Source: Verrucomicrobiota bacterium (GTDB lineage Bacteria; Verrucomicrobiota; Verrucomicrobiia; Limisphaerales; J093). From it: 7,529 nucleotides of DNA. The notes under the pieces were generated by a model that saw nothing but the letters and a program-made list of their open reading frames with translations, searched no databases and was not told the origin of the DNA. The translations under genes were made by a program, and so were the position numbers. Positions within the stretch are counted from its first letter, which is position 1, and the number at the start of each line of letters is the position of its first letter. The stretch spans positions 1-7,529 of the forward strand of contig JARYMD010000213.1 in NCBI GenBank assembly GCA_029907285.1, written 5' to 3'. Below are positions 1 to 6,006 of the stretch, piece after piece.

Positions 1-29
1 GGTGCTCTTCCCAGCGACGGGGTCGCAGG

Positions 30-132
30 GCATATTTCCCGGCCCGGCGTGGTTGAAGGTCCGGGGGCAAGATCCGGGGGCGTTGCCCGTGAGGCGAGTT
101 TGGTTCGGGCTGGGCCGGGCTGGGAAATATGC
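30..132. repeat. Large imperfect palindrome (19-bp arms)
   Basis: The left arm GCATATTTCCCGGCCCGGC (30-48) is complementary to the right arm GCCGGGCTGGGAAATATGC (114-132) at 18 of 19 positions, and the remaining pair is a G-T wobble. The arms are separated by 65 bases of G-rich sequence. The arms differ in sequence from the other long palindromes in this window, so this is a separate element or family. No T-run follows either arm, so a simple intrinsic terminator is unlikely. Only one copy is visible here, so whether it is an interspersed repeat is unknown. Confidence 0.6.
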
Positions 133-179
133 GGGCTAAGAGGTGTTCTTGGTCTGATTCGGTTGAAAGGGCTTGCCCC

Positions 180-197
180 GTGCCGCCATCGCGGCAC
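180..197. other. Small perfect hairpin upstream of the sialidase-like pseudogene
   Basis: GTGCCGC, a four-base CATC loop and GCGGCAC form a perfect 7-bp stem. It ends 13 bases before the GTG at 211, so in a transcript it would sit about where a ribosome-binding site should be. No purine-rich Shine-Dalgarno motif is visible there. A hairpin this short can arise by chance in GC-rich DNA, so any regulatory role is only a possibility. Confidence 0.3.
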
Positions 198-210
198 AAT
201 CCATTGGCTT

Positions 211-806
211 GTGAAAGAACCGTTGAACTCGATCGATCGCTACTCGAGGATTCGCGCTCGTCTCTTGTTTATACTGGCATTTCTAATGGGCTGGCTTCTG
301 CCACAAGCAAACACAGTTGGCGCTGAGCGCGCCAGTGACGCAGGTTCCGGGCCAAGACTCACTGTGACCAACCTGACCCGTGTTTTCCACAACGGCGAAC
401 ACAACGCGTTCACGGATTTGATCAGGTTTCGTGACAGGTTTTATCTGGCATTTCGAAGCTGTCCGGACGGCCACTCCGTACATCCCACGGCTTCAATTAT
501 CGTTCTTTCCAGTGCGAACGGCATGGAGTGGCAACAAGTTCATCGGTTCAGCGTGAAACACCGGGACACTCGCGATCCTCATTTTCTTGTTTTTAAGGAC
601 AGACTCTTTGTGTACACAGGCATGTGGTACACCGGCCCGACTGCACCGGCGGCGACAATTCTTATCCGGGCTTTGTGGAGTTGGGGCCCAACAGCGCTCT
701 GATCTCGTACTACTCGAGCCATGAGCTCGACTCGGCAGGCAAACCAATGACCGCGGTTTATCTGGCGAATCTTCACCTGAGCCCTGGCATGTCTGCAGCG
801 CCATGA
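211..806 (+). pseudogene. Sialidase-like secreted protein, internally deleted and frameshifted
   Basis: This is a broken gene for an exported sialidase (neuraminidase) family beta-propeller protein. From GTG 211 the reading begins with basic residues and a hydrophobic signal segment (RARLLFILAFLMGWLLPQA). It continues with propeller-like sequence: HNGEHNAFTDLIRFRDRFYL, an Asp-box-like SSANGMEW at 508-531, and DTRDPHFLVFKDRLFVYTG. At about 636-651 the homology jumps to another frame, which reads GDNSYPGFVELGP, then SYYSSHELDSAGKP and AVYLANL, ending at TGA 804-806. That second piece looks like the last propeller strand of the same family. Complete members are usually about 350-400 residues, while only about 190 remain here, so most of the central propeller is missing. 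The first frame alone would stop at 702. GTG 211 is chosen because it just precedes the signal peptide; TTG 223 is an alternative, and neither has a clear Shine-Dalgarno. The family call rests on recalled motif resemblance. The two-frame structure is read directly. Confidence 0.68.
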
Positions 807-813
807 TGTTTGG

Positions 814-877
814 CCCGGGAATCTCACCTGATTGAACACATGGGTGTGCCTGGGGACTGGCCGGTGAGATTTCCGGG
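814..877 (+). repeat. Palindromic interspersed repeat, copy 1
   Basis: The left arm CCCGGGAATCTCACCTG (814-830) and right arm CCGGTGAGATTTCCGGG (861-877) flank a 30-base core that starts ATTGAA and ends CTGG. The arms pair at 15 of 17 positions plus one G-T wobble. The copy begins seven bases after the pseudogene stop codon. It has the same orientation and core ends as the copies at 3497 and 5238, but its left arm is the most diverged of the three. Confidence 0.85.
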
Positions 878-919
878 CTGGCTGAAACGTAGCCCCTCCG
901 ATAGAAGGCAAAAGAACTT

Positions 920-953
920 CAAAAAGAACGGGCCGAGGTTGGTTCCTCGGCCC
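920..953 (-). terminator. Intrinsic terminator of the LamG remnant
   Basis: Read on the minus strand, GGGCCGAGG (953-945) and CCTCGGCCC (938-930) form a perfect 9-bp GC-rich stem with a six-base loop. It is followed by GTTCTTTTTG. The T-run lies only on the minus-strand side, so the terminator serves minus-strand transcription. It sits about 120 bases past the stop codon of the LamG gene at 1076, which makes that gene its natural client. On the plus strand the stem is followed by TTCGTGATTT, which is a poorer terminator. Confidence 0.75.
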
Positions 954-1075
954 TTCGTGATTTGCTGTGTCCCAGTTTGTTACCACCGGCTGGCGCGCAG
1001 CGGCGTGCTCACCCTTGCTTTGGATGGCTTCATAAGATGGCGCGCTTCTGTTTGCCATTGCCGGTGCTGCATTTG

Positions 1076-1729
1076 TTACTTCTTCATTCGGTAGAACGTT
1101 GCAGATTGGGACGGCGACACAGCCAGTTTCTTGACATTCCCTTCCACAACTGCGCCGGATGTATCGACTGCGGACCAGTTCGCTGTCGGACCGAGCGCGG
1201 TCGTCTGTTCGAGCGTGAACGGGCTGGTCGCAGGCCATGAGATCACGACCTTTCCTGCCGTCATGGAGACGGACAGCGTGGGGTTGGGCTCGAGCGAGTC
1301 GGGACCGGCGGCGTAGTGGGCTGCCACTTGATCGGGCAGCAAAACGCCGTCCCAGATTCTGAACTCGTTGTACTTGCCCCTGAACATTGCGTCGTTCCAT
1401 TGCGATCGGCCGAGCCAATTGTTTACGTAGGTGATGGTCGTGAGGTCCACCGGGGCGGGGCCGCTTGCGACCAACACGGCGTTGCTGTACAACCGCGCCA
1501 CGTTTGCTGTGTAATCGTACACCACGGTCAGGAGGATTTCTTGATCCGTGGCCAGCGGCCTTGCAGCGGTCAGCGGAGCGGGCTCGGCGTTCGTTGCCGG
1601 GTCACGAACGGAGAACCGCAGGTTTGTGCCCCCCGCCGGCGAGAGGAACATATAATTGCCATTGCCATTGGAAACATCCTCGCCACCTGTATGTGCGCGG
1701 AGCCTATCCCATCGAGAAACACAATTCAA
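1076..1729 (-). pseudogene. LamG-domain surface protein, 5'-truncated remnant
   Basis: The encoded 217 residues look like the C-terminal half of a secreted LamG/concanavalin-like lectin-fold protein. From about residue 16 the sequence is GEDVSNGNGNYMFLSPAGG, followed by LTVVYDYTANVARLYSNAVLV and then YNEFRIWDGVLLPDQVAAHYAAGP. These match the second half of a LamG domain, which binds glycans or proteins at the cell surface. Residues 148-217 form a short beta-rich tail ending FYRMKK, of a kind seen at the C-termini of verrucomicrobial secreted proteins. The first strands of the domain and any signal peptide are absent. The first 15 residues (TTG start at 1729) do not resemble the family, an in-frame TAG lies a short way upstream, and no upstream frame carries the missing part. 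The break is therefore near 1685. It keeps a terminator at 920-953. It could be expressed as a short protein, but a decayed gene fits better. Confidence 0.6.
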
Positions 1730-1739
1730 GATGGCTGAA

Positions 1740-2053
1740 ATGTGGTCGCTTCGCGGCCCCTATGTTTCCTGGCAAAGAAAACTTGCCGTGCCGCTGAAAT
1801 GCAGCAATACTCTCTGCTCAATCGCAGTCTGCTCAGCGCGACGCAGCGGCAATTGAACGCACTGCTTGGGACAAGCTGGCTGGTTGCAGAAGTATTGTTC
1901 TGTTTGCGCCGTGCCGGCCGGCGCGGCTCGGTCGCCCACGGGCAGGAGCAAGTTGGAATTAGTGACTGAACAGTCCGAAGCCGAGAGTGATGAATCGTCT
2001 GGGAATCCGCGAATGCTCCGCAGATTCTCAAAGAAAACAGCGCAGACAACCAT
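1740..2053. other. About 310 bases without a recognisable gene
   Basis: This stretch separates the LamG remnant from the isomerase-like gene, which point away from each other, so it should hold the promoter of the latter. Several short open frames cross it on both strands. None has a Shine-Dalgarno, a signal peptide or a motif I recognise, and none continues the truncated LamG domain. I could not find a convincing -35/-10 pair. It may be decayed coding sequence. Confidence 0.4.
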
Positions 2054-2055
2054 AT

Positions 2056-2064
2056 GGAGAAGGA
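2056..2064 (+). promoter_or_regulatory. Ribosome-binding site that places the start at 2069
   Basis: The purine-rich GGAGAAGGA lies 4-9 bases before ATG 2069, a suitable position for a Shine-Dalgarno. The upstream in-frame ATG at 2054 has only ACAACCAT in front of it. Starting at 2069 also puts the twin-arginine motif close to the N-terminus, as expected for a Tat signal. Confidence 0.6.
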
Positions 2065-2068
2065 CAAA

Positions 2069-3496
2069 ATGAACAACACATGGACACGGAGAGACTTCCT
2101 GGCCGCGACAGCCCTTACCGGTACCGCATTGCTCGCAACACGGCTTTCTTCCTATACCGCGCTTGCGGCTTCACAATCTTCATGGCCCGAACTGCCGCCG
2201 GTAAAGGTCCACGTGGTGTTCGCGGGGCGCACCGGTGACGCTTATCTGACCCGCCCGACCGAAGAACTCGACAAGTTCAAAAACTACTTTGCAGAGCTGG
2301 AAAAGAAACTCGGCGACATCCGGTTCGTCGGTGGCGATGAAATCCCGCCAGCCGAGCCAGCCGCGGTGGCGGCAAAACTCAAGGACGCCGACGCGCTCAT
2401 GATTGTGCATCTTTCGGGGCACGGCGGCGACGCGCCCGTCCTTTCACAGCTCATCGATGTTGGGCTGCCCACCGCGTTGTTTTCACAACCGTTCAGCGGC
2501 CATGGCTGGATGTACTTCCCGCAATGGCACAAAGCAGGAAAACCTGTCGTCTTGCTGCCGTCGAGCAATTGGGATGACATCGAGAAAGTCGTGACTCTTT
2601 TCCGTGCGCCGGCATGGATGAAACAGACGCGCATTCTGGCAGTTGGTGGTCCGCATGGCACCGCCTCCGCTTGCTCTGCTGAAGCTGTGAAAGCGAAGTT
2701 CGGCGCTGACCTGGTTGCCATCCCCAACGAACGCATCATGGAAGCAATGAAAGCGGTCGATCCGAAGGAAGCCGAAGCCGAAGCCGAGGAATACTGGATT
2801 CGGCCCGCACGGAAGATCGTCGAGCCCACGCGAGAGGAAATCATCGAATCAGCGCGAATGTTCCTTGGCGTGCGAAATCTGATGGTCCAGGAGAACGCGC
2901 AGGCGATCTGCAGTGTGCACTGCATGGGCAACCCGCGGGGCTGCCTCACGTTCAGCAAACTGAATGATCTCGGATTGGTTGGCGCTTGCGAGGGCGACAT
3001 TGATTCCACCCTCACCATGCTCTTGTTCGGCTACGCGTTCCGTGTGCCCGGGTTTATCAGCGATCCTGTGATCGACATCGCACAGAACGCCATGATCCAT
3101 TTCCATTGCACGTCTGCGACGAAGATGGGCGGTCCAAACGGTCCGCGTCTCCCATTCACCATCCGCACTCAGACAGACACCCGCGGCGGTGTCGCTCTCG
3201 AGGTCGAAAACAGGGTCGGCCAGCCTGTCACTTGCGCCAAACTGGTTGATCTCAACACAATGCTCGTAGTGACCGGCAAAATCACCGGCACAAGCACAAG
3301 CCCGCTGGCATGCCGGACGCAGTTTGCTCAAAGCGTCCCGGACGCAAGGCGGCTGTTCTTGAACTGGGGCGCCGACGCAATAAAGGGCGACGTCATGACG
3401 CTGCTGCATCGTGTCGTGTTCTACGGCGATTACCGAAAGCAACTCGAAGACCTCGGCGACCTCATGGGGTTCAAGGTCATCGAAGAAGGCGCCTAA
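2069..3496 (+). CDS. Tat-exported L-fucose/L-arabinose isomerase-fold protein
   Basis: This is a 475-residue protein with a twin-arginine export signal (TRRDFLAATA from residue 6) followed by a hydrophobic segment ending near LAAS. After export comes a Rossmann-like half (VKVHVVFAGRTGD, ADALMIVHLSGHGGD, GKPVVLLPSSNWDD). A second half resembles the C-terminal domain of the FucI/AraA sugar isomerases: CSVHCMGNPRGCLTFSK, then ACEGDIDSTLTMLLF at about 306-320, then HFHCTSATKMGGPNGP at about 344-359. The last segment is LLHRVVFYGDYRKQLEDL. In fucose isomerase a Glu, an Asp and a late His bind the metal. Glu308 in CEGD and His447 in LLHR are plausible equivalents, but I have not aligned them. FucI itself is cytoplasmic and close to 590 residues, so this shorter exported form may have another substrate or a non-catalytic role. 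An acidic EAEAEAEE run sits mid-protein at the joint between the halves. It converges on the MFS gene at 4894-3572. The fold is fairly sure; the substrate is unknown. Confidence 0.75.
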   Translation: MNNTWTRRDFLAATALTGTALLATRLSSYTALAASQSSWPELPPVKVHVVFAGRTGDAYLTRPTEELDKFKNYFAELEKKLGDIRFVGGDEIPPAEPAAVAAKLKDADALMIVHLSGHGGDAPVLSQLIDVGLPTALFSQPFSGHGWMYFPQWHKAGKPVVLLPSSNWDDIEKVVTLFRAPAWMKQTRILAVGGPHGTASACSAEAVKAKFGADLVAIPNERIMEAMKAVDPKEAEAEAEEYWIRPARKIVEPTREEIIESARMFLGVRNLMVQENAQAICSVHCMGNPRGCLTFSKLNDLGLVGACEGDIDSTLTMLLFGYAFRVPGFISDPVIDIAQNAMIHFHCTSATKMGGPNGPRLPFTIRTQTDTRGGVALEVENRVGQPVTCAKLVDLNTMLVVTGKITGTSTSPLACRTQFAQSVPDARRLFLNWGADAIKGDVMTLLHRVVFYGDYRKQLEDLGDLMGFKVIEEGA

Positions 3497-3561
3497 CCCG
3501 GAAATCTCACCGGATTGAAGGCGTGGGTGTATCTGGGGCGTTGGCCGGTGAGATTTCCGGG
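3497..3561 (+). repeat. Palindromic interspersed repeat, copy 2 (perfect arms)
   Basis: CCCGGAAATCTCACCGG (3497-3513) and CCGGTGAGATTTCCGGG (3545-3561) are exact reverse complements over 17 bases. The 31-base core begins ATTGAA and ends TTGG. The element starts on the base after the TAA of the isomerase-like gene and ends ten bases before the stop codon of the convergent MFS gene, so it fills the gap between them. A transcript from either side would form a strong stem, but no T-run follows on either strand. Confidence 0.92.
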
Positions 3562-3571
3562 GTAGAGCCTA

Positions 3572-4894
3572 TCAAGTCTCCGGTTCGGGCAGCAACAACG
3601 CCCCAAACAGCGCCAACGGAAACAGGAACCCAGCATACAAAAGCGCCAGCCTGAAATCTCCAACCTGAGAGAAAAGGCCGAAAATCACTGTGCCAGCTGC
3701 CGACACGAGCCGTCCGATATTGTAGCAAAAGCCTGCACCTGTGGTTCTCAGCAGTGTGGGGAACAGAGGCGGCAGGTACATCGTGAACAAACCAAATACG
3801 CCCGAGAAAAACCCCACCAGCGGGAACCAAAACCATACAAGACTGCGGTAATCGTGCGGCTCGAAAAACGCGCCTGTCATGGCGAGGAACATCCCGCCAA
3901 ACATGACAACCATGCCCCGCCTGAAACCAAGTCGGCGCGCCAGCCATCCGCCAAAGAAATTTCCCGCCATCGAAATGGCAATGACCAGAAAGAAAGCCTG
4001 GCTTACGAGTTGTTCCCGGGCTGTTCCCTGCCAATTGGCGAGTTCGGGCAGGTTTCGCAAATGTTGGGCATGCCAAAACAAGAAGGCCCACCAGCCGGTC
4101 AGCGACGTTGCGCACACGAAGATTGCCTTGATTGTTGTGCCCAACACACCGCCCCGGAACAGGTCAATCAACCGCGGCGTGTCTGCTCCGGCTCTTGCGC
4201 GTGCTGATTGCCATTCCTCGGGTTCGGGCACGTGCCGTCTGATCCAGAAGACCATCAACGCCGGCAAGATGCCCGCCAGAAACACAAAGCGCGGCTGATA
4301 GCCAACCCCGAGGCGTCCCGTAACCGTGGCCAGGGTATAGACAGTCAAACAGGCGCCCAACACTCCGATGTTGACGCCGGTCTGCAGCACCGCTGCTATC
4401 CATGGGCGCCATCGGCGCGGCCATGTTTCAGCAAGCAACGACGAGCCAATTGCCCATTCGCCTCCTATGCCGAGCGCTGCGAGGAACCTGAAAATCATCA
4501 ATTGCCACCATGTCTGGGCAACAAACGACAATCCAGTGAACGCAGCGTATGTCAAGATCGTCAGGCTCAGCGCTCTGCTTCGTCCCAGCAAATCTCCAAT
4601 CCGACCGTAAAACCCGCCACCCAGCGCCCACCCGACCAGGAAAGCGGCTTGAATCCATGAACTCTTGCTCTTTACCGCGAGGTCCGCCGGGCTGCTGGCT
4701 TGCAACAGTTGCATCACAAAAGGCGCAGCCACCAGCGTGTAAAGATGCATGTCGAGCCCGTCAAACATCCAACCCAGCCACGCGGCAATGCCGGATTTGA
4801 GCTGTGCCGGGCTCAAATCGCGCAATCTCCGAGCATCCCCGCCTTGTGCATCAGGCGTGCATTGCGGTGCCTTCAGACTTTCAGGGGTTTTCAT
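3572..4894 (-). CDS. MFS transporter, sialate/aromatic-acid symporter type
   Basis: This is an inner-membrane secondary carrier of the major facilitator superfamily, about 440 residues from ATG 4894, with roughly twelve hydrophobic segments. Residue numbers below count from an in-frame TTG at 4912, six codons earlier. The first helix carries GWMFDGLDMHLYTLV (47-61), where the DG.D pattern is typical of the AAHS and NanT-like groups. The loop 2-3 signature GRIGDLLGRSR is at 103-113. RFLAALGIGGEWAIGSSLLAE (142-162) matches the helix 4-5 region, and VPEPEEW (228-234) begins the central loop. A second-half copy of the loop signature is GGWLARRLGFRRG. ATG 4894 is preferred because TTG 4912 has GAGG only one base before it; neither start has a well-spaced Shine-Dalgarno. 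The nearby sialidase remnant and isomerase-like gene make a sugar acid or sialic acid a reasonable guess at substrate, but the sequence does not fix it. The reading frame is intact. Confidence 0.85.
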   Translation of the reverse strand: MKTPESLKAPQCTPDAQGGDARRLRDLSPAQLKSGIAAWLGWMFDGLDMHLYTLVAAPFVMQLLQASSPADLAVKSKSSWIQAAFLVGWALGGGFYGRIGDLLGRSRALSLTILTYAAFTGLSFVAQTWWQLMIFRFLAALGIGGEWAIGSSLLAETWPRRWRPWIAAVLQTGVNIGVLGACLTVYTLATVTGRLGVGYQPRFVFLAGILPALMVFWIRRHVPEPEEWQSARARAGADTPRLIDLFRGGVLGTTIKAIFVCATSLTGWWAFLFWHAQHLRNLPELANWQGTAREQLVSQAFFLVIAISMAGNFFGGWLARRLGFRRGMVVMFGGMFLAMTGAFFEPHDYRSLVWFWFPLVGFFSGVFGLFTMYLPPLFPTLLRTTGAGFCYNIGRLVSAAGTVIFGLFSQVGDFRLALLYAGFLFPLALFGALLLPEPET

Positions 4895-5019
4895 TGACAG
4901 CAGCGGTTGCAAGCCTCATGCCCGGGAATTGTGCATTGCGATCCCGATTCGGACAACGCCATTTTGGGTAGGGCGCGGCCTCCGCGTCGCGCGGTTGCTG
5001 TGACAGACAGTTTTCTCAT

Positions 5020-5087
5020 TTCCGCGTAAACGCGGAACTCTGGCAGCGATCGGTTGTCCCACACTTTGGGCGATGCCACGCCCGCGG
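5020..5087 (+). repeat. 68-bp direct repeat, copy A
   Basis: This copy matches 5163-5230 at about 60 of 68 positions with no gaps. It opens with the hairpin TTCCGCGT AA ACGCGGAA (5020-5037) and continues with AACTCTGGCAGCGATCGGTT. It ends TGCCACGCCCGCGG. The differences are mostly transitions, as expected for two old copies drifting apart. Confidence 0.85.
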
Positions 5088-5099
5088 CGGTTTGTAGTC

Positions 5100-5113
5100 C
5101 CGCCTTTAGGCGG
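5100..5113 (+). repeat. Hairpin CCGCCT-TT-AGGCGG between the direct repeats
   Basis: This is a perfect 6-bp stem with a TT loop, in the context GTCCCGCCTTTAGGCGGAAC. It resembles the hairpins that open the two 68-bp repeats, since each ends GCGGAAC. It may belong to the same loose family of short palindromes. Confidence 0.5.
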
Positions 5114-5162
5114 AACAGTTTCATGAAACCGAACATGAGCACTGTTCAGTGAACTGGCTGGG

Positions 5163-5230
5163 TTCCGCGCAGACGCGGAACTCTAACAGCGATCGGTTGC
5201 CCCGCATTTTGGGCTATGCCACGCCCGCGG
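5163..5230 (+). repeat. 68-bp direct repeat, copy B
   Basis: This is the second copy of the repeat at 5020-5087, starting 143 bases downstream. It opens with TTCCGCGCAGACGCGGAA, a 7-bp stem with four central unpaired bases, and ends with the same TGCCACGCCCGCGG. Seven bases after it, copy 3 of the long palindrome begins, so two repeat families are nearly abutting. Confidence 0.85.
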
Positions 5231-5237
5231 CCGGTAC

Positions 5238-5303
5238 CCCGGAAATCTCACCGGATTGAACGCATCGGCATATTTGAGGAGATTGGCCGGTGAAATTTCC
5301 GGG
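5238..5303 (+). repeat. Palindromic interspersed repeat, copy 3
   Basis: The left arm CCCGGAAATCTCACCGG (5238-5254) is identical to copy 2. The right arm CCGGTGAAATTTCCGGG (5287-5303) has one change. The 32-base core again begins ATTGAA and ends TTGG but differs in the middle. It has the same orientation as the other two copies. This one lies in open intergenic sequence and not next to a stop codon. Confidence 0.9.
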
Positions 5304-5373
5304 TTAGGTGGAAAGCCTTCAATAACCCAAGCAGGACGCTCAAATCCATGCTCCGACACGAATCTGCAGAGAG

Positions 5374-5413
5374 TTTCCCACAGATTTCGCCATATTCCCA
5401 CAGATTCACCAGT
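5374..5413 (+). repeat. Two tandem 20-bp units with TTCCCACAGATT
   Basis: TTCCCACAGATT occurs twice with a 20-base period, and the remaining bases of the two units match only loosely. On the other strand this reads AATCTGTGGGAA twice. Two units are too few to call a functional array. It may be another interspersed genomic repeat. Confidence 0.45.
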
Positions 5414-5622
5414 GGTGCGATATGGTGACAGGCACGTAGTTCGCGCATGCTTGGCCTGTCTGAGGCCGAGCCTCGCTAACCTGGAGGCGCGACAGTGCAG
5501 ACGTGCCATCGTGCACCGTCAGGAACGGAATATCGGTGGCTGACAGTGCCGGAGATGGCTTGTAACCTTTTTCGAGGTTAAGGATCAAGTCATGCGAACC
5601 GTTAATTGATACAACAGACGAC

Positions 5623-5952
5623 ATGAGCAACATCAACGAAATAACAAAAGATCAGTTCCAAACCGAAGTGTTGAACGCGAATCAACCGGTGCTTGTGGAT
5701 TTTTATGCGCCGTGGTGCGGGCCGTGCCGTGCGATGGGCCCGGTGCTGGACGCGCTCGCTGCCGAATTCGCCGGCCGCGCTAAGCTTGTAAAGGTAAACG
5801 TCGATGACGCTCCGGAACTGGCTGCGGAGTACGGTATCACAGGCGTACCCACTCTCATCTTTTTCAACAACGGGAACATAGTGGACAGCATCGTCGGAAT
5901 GGCGCCGCAAAGAGTGCTGCGCTCCAAACTCGAGTCGTTGGCAACTGCATAA
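5623..5952 (+). CDS. trxA: Thioredoxin
   Basis: This is a complete 109-residue thioredoxin, the normal length for the family. It is a cytoplasmic protein-disulfide reductase, recharged by thioredoxin reductase. The active site WCGPC is at residues 31-35, the buried Asp is D26 (LVDFYAP), and the cis-proline is P76 in GVPTLIFF. VKVNVDDAPELAAEYGI is also typical. The start ATG lacks a good Shine-Dalgarno (CAGACGAC precedes it), but the N-terminus MSNINEITKDQF is normal for the family. It is followed in the same direction by the DUF2892 and TolC genes, so it may serve a redox role linked to that operon and not be the housekeeping thioredoxin. The symbol reflects the family; the genome may have several paralogues. 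Confidence 0.95.
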   Translation: MSNINEITKDQFQTEVLNANQPVLVDFYAPWCGPCRAMGPVLDALAAEFAGRAKLVKVNVDDAPELAAEYGITGVPTLIFFNNGNIVDSIVGMAPQRVLRSKLESLATA

Positions 5953-6006
5953 TGGGCTGGCGGTTGTGTTCGCTCGAATCTTGGCAGGAAAGCATCCGCA
6001 TTGGTT

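Larger units (their letters stand above)
4895..5622. other. About 730-base gene-free, repeat-rich intergenic region
   Basis: This region lies between the divergent MFS and thioredoxin genes. No open frame here shows a recognisable domain, and the longest ones run through the repeats. It contains two 68-bp direct repeats, several short GC-rich hairpins, one copy of the long palindrome and a 20-bp tandem pair. A further small hairpin, CCGCG TCG CGCGG, is at 4982-4994. Promoters for both flanking genes should be here, but none is clear. Just upstream of thioredoxin, TAACCT and AGGTTA (5563-5580) form a weak inverted repeat. Confidence 0.6.

Noticed and set aside
49..210. N-terminal extension of the sialidase-like frame starting at 49
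   Set aside because: This part translates the large palindrome and hairpin into Gly/Arg-rich sequence ahead of a clear signal peptide, so the true start is near 211.
579..1418. Long minus-strand open frame of 279 codons
   Set aside because: It runs antisense through the sialidase remnant and overlaps the LamG frame. Its composition is rich in Arg and Pro with no motif, which is typical of a shadow frame in GC-rich DNA.
2284..3018. Minus-strand open frame of 244 codons inside the isomerase-like gene
   Set aside because: It is fully antisense to a well-supported gene, has Ser/Arg-rich low-information composition and no recognisable domain.
814..5303. The three palindromic copies as a CRISPR array
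   Set aside because: They are 1.7-2.6 kb apart with genes between them, each is a 64-66-bp long palindrome, and no cas genes are visible.
5374..5413. TTTCCCACA and ATTCCCACA as DnaA boxes marking an origin
   Set aside because: Each differs from TTATCCACA at two positions, there are only two, and there is no AT-rich stretch or dnaA/dnaN neighbour.
5183..5509. Minus-strand frame of 108 codons through palindrome copy 3
   Set aside because: A third of it translates the repeats (PEISPANLL from the palindrome), so it is an open frame created by repeat sequence and not a gene.
4895..5622. Insertion sequence in the repeat-rich intergenic region
   Set aside because: No transposase frame, no matching terminal inverted repeats around a coding core and no target-site duplication could be seen.
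5406..5636. Minus-strand frame of 76 codons upstream of thioredoxin
   Set aside because: It reads somewhat protein-like (INGSHDLILNLEKGYKPSPAL), but has no recognised family, no Shine-Dalgarno, and it overlaps the thioredoxin start and a repeat. It could be a gene fragment but cannot be supported.
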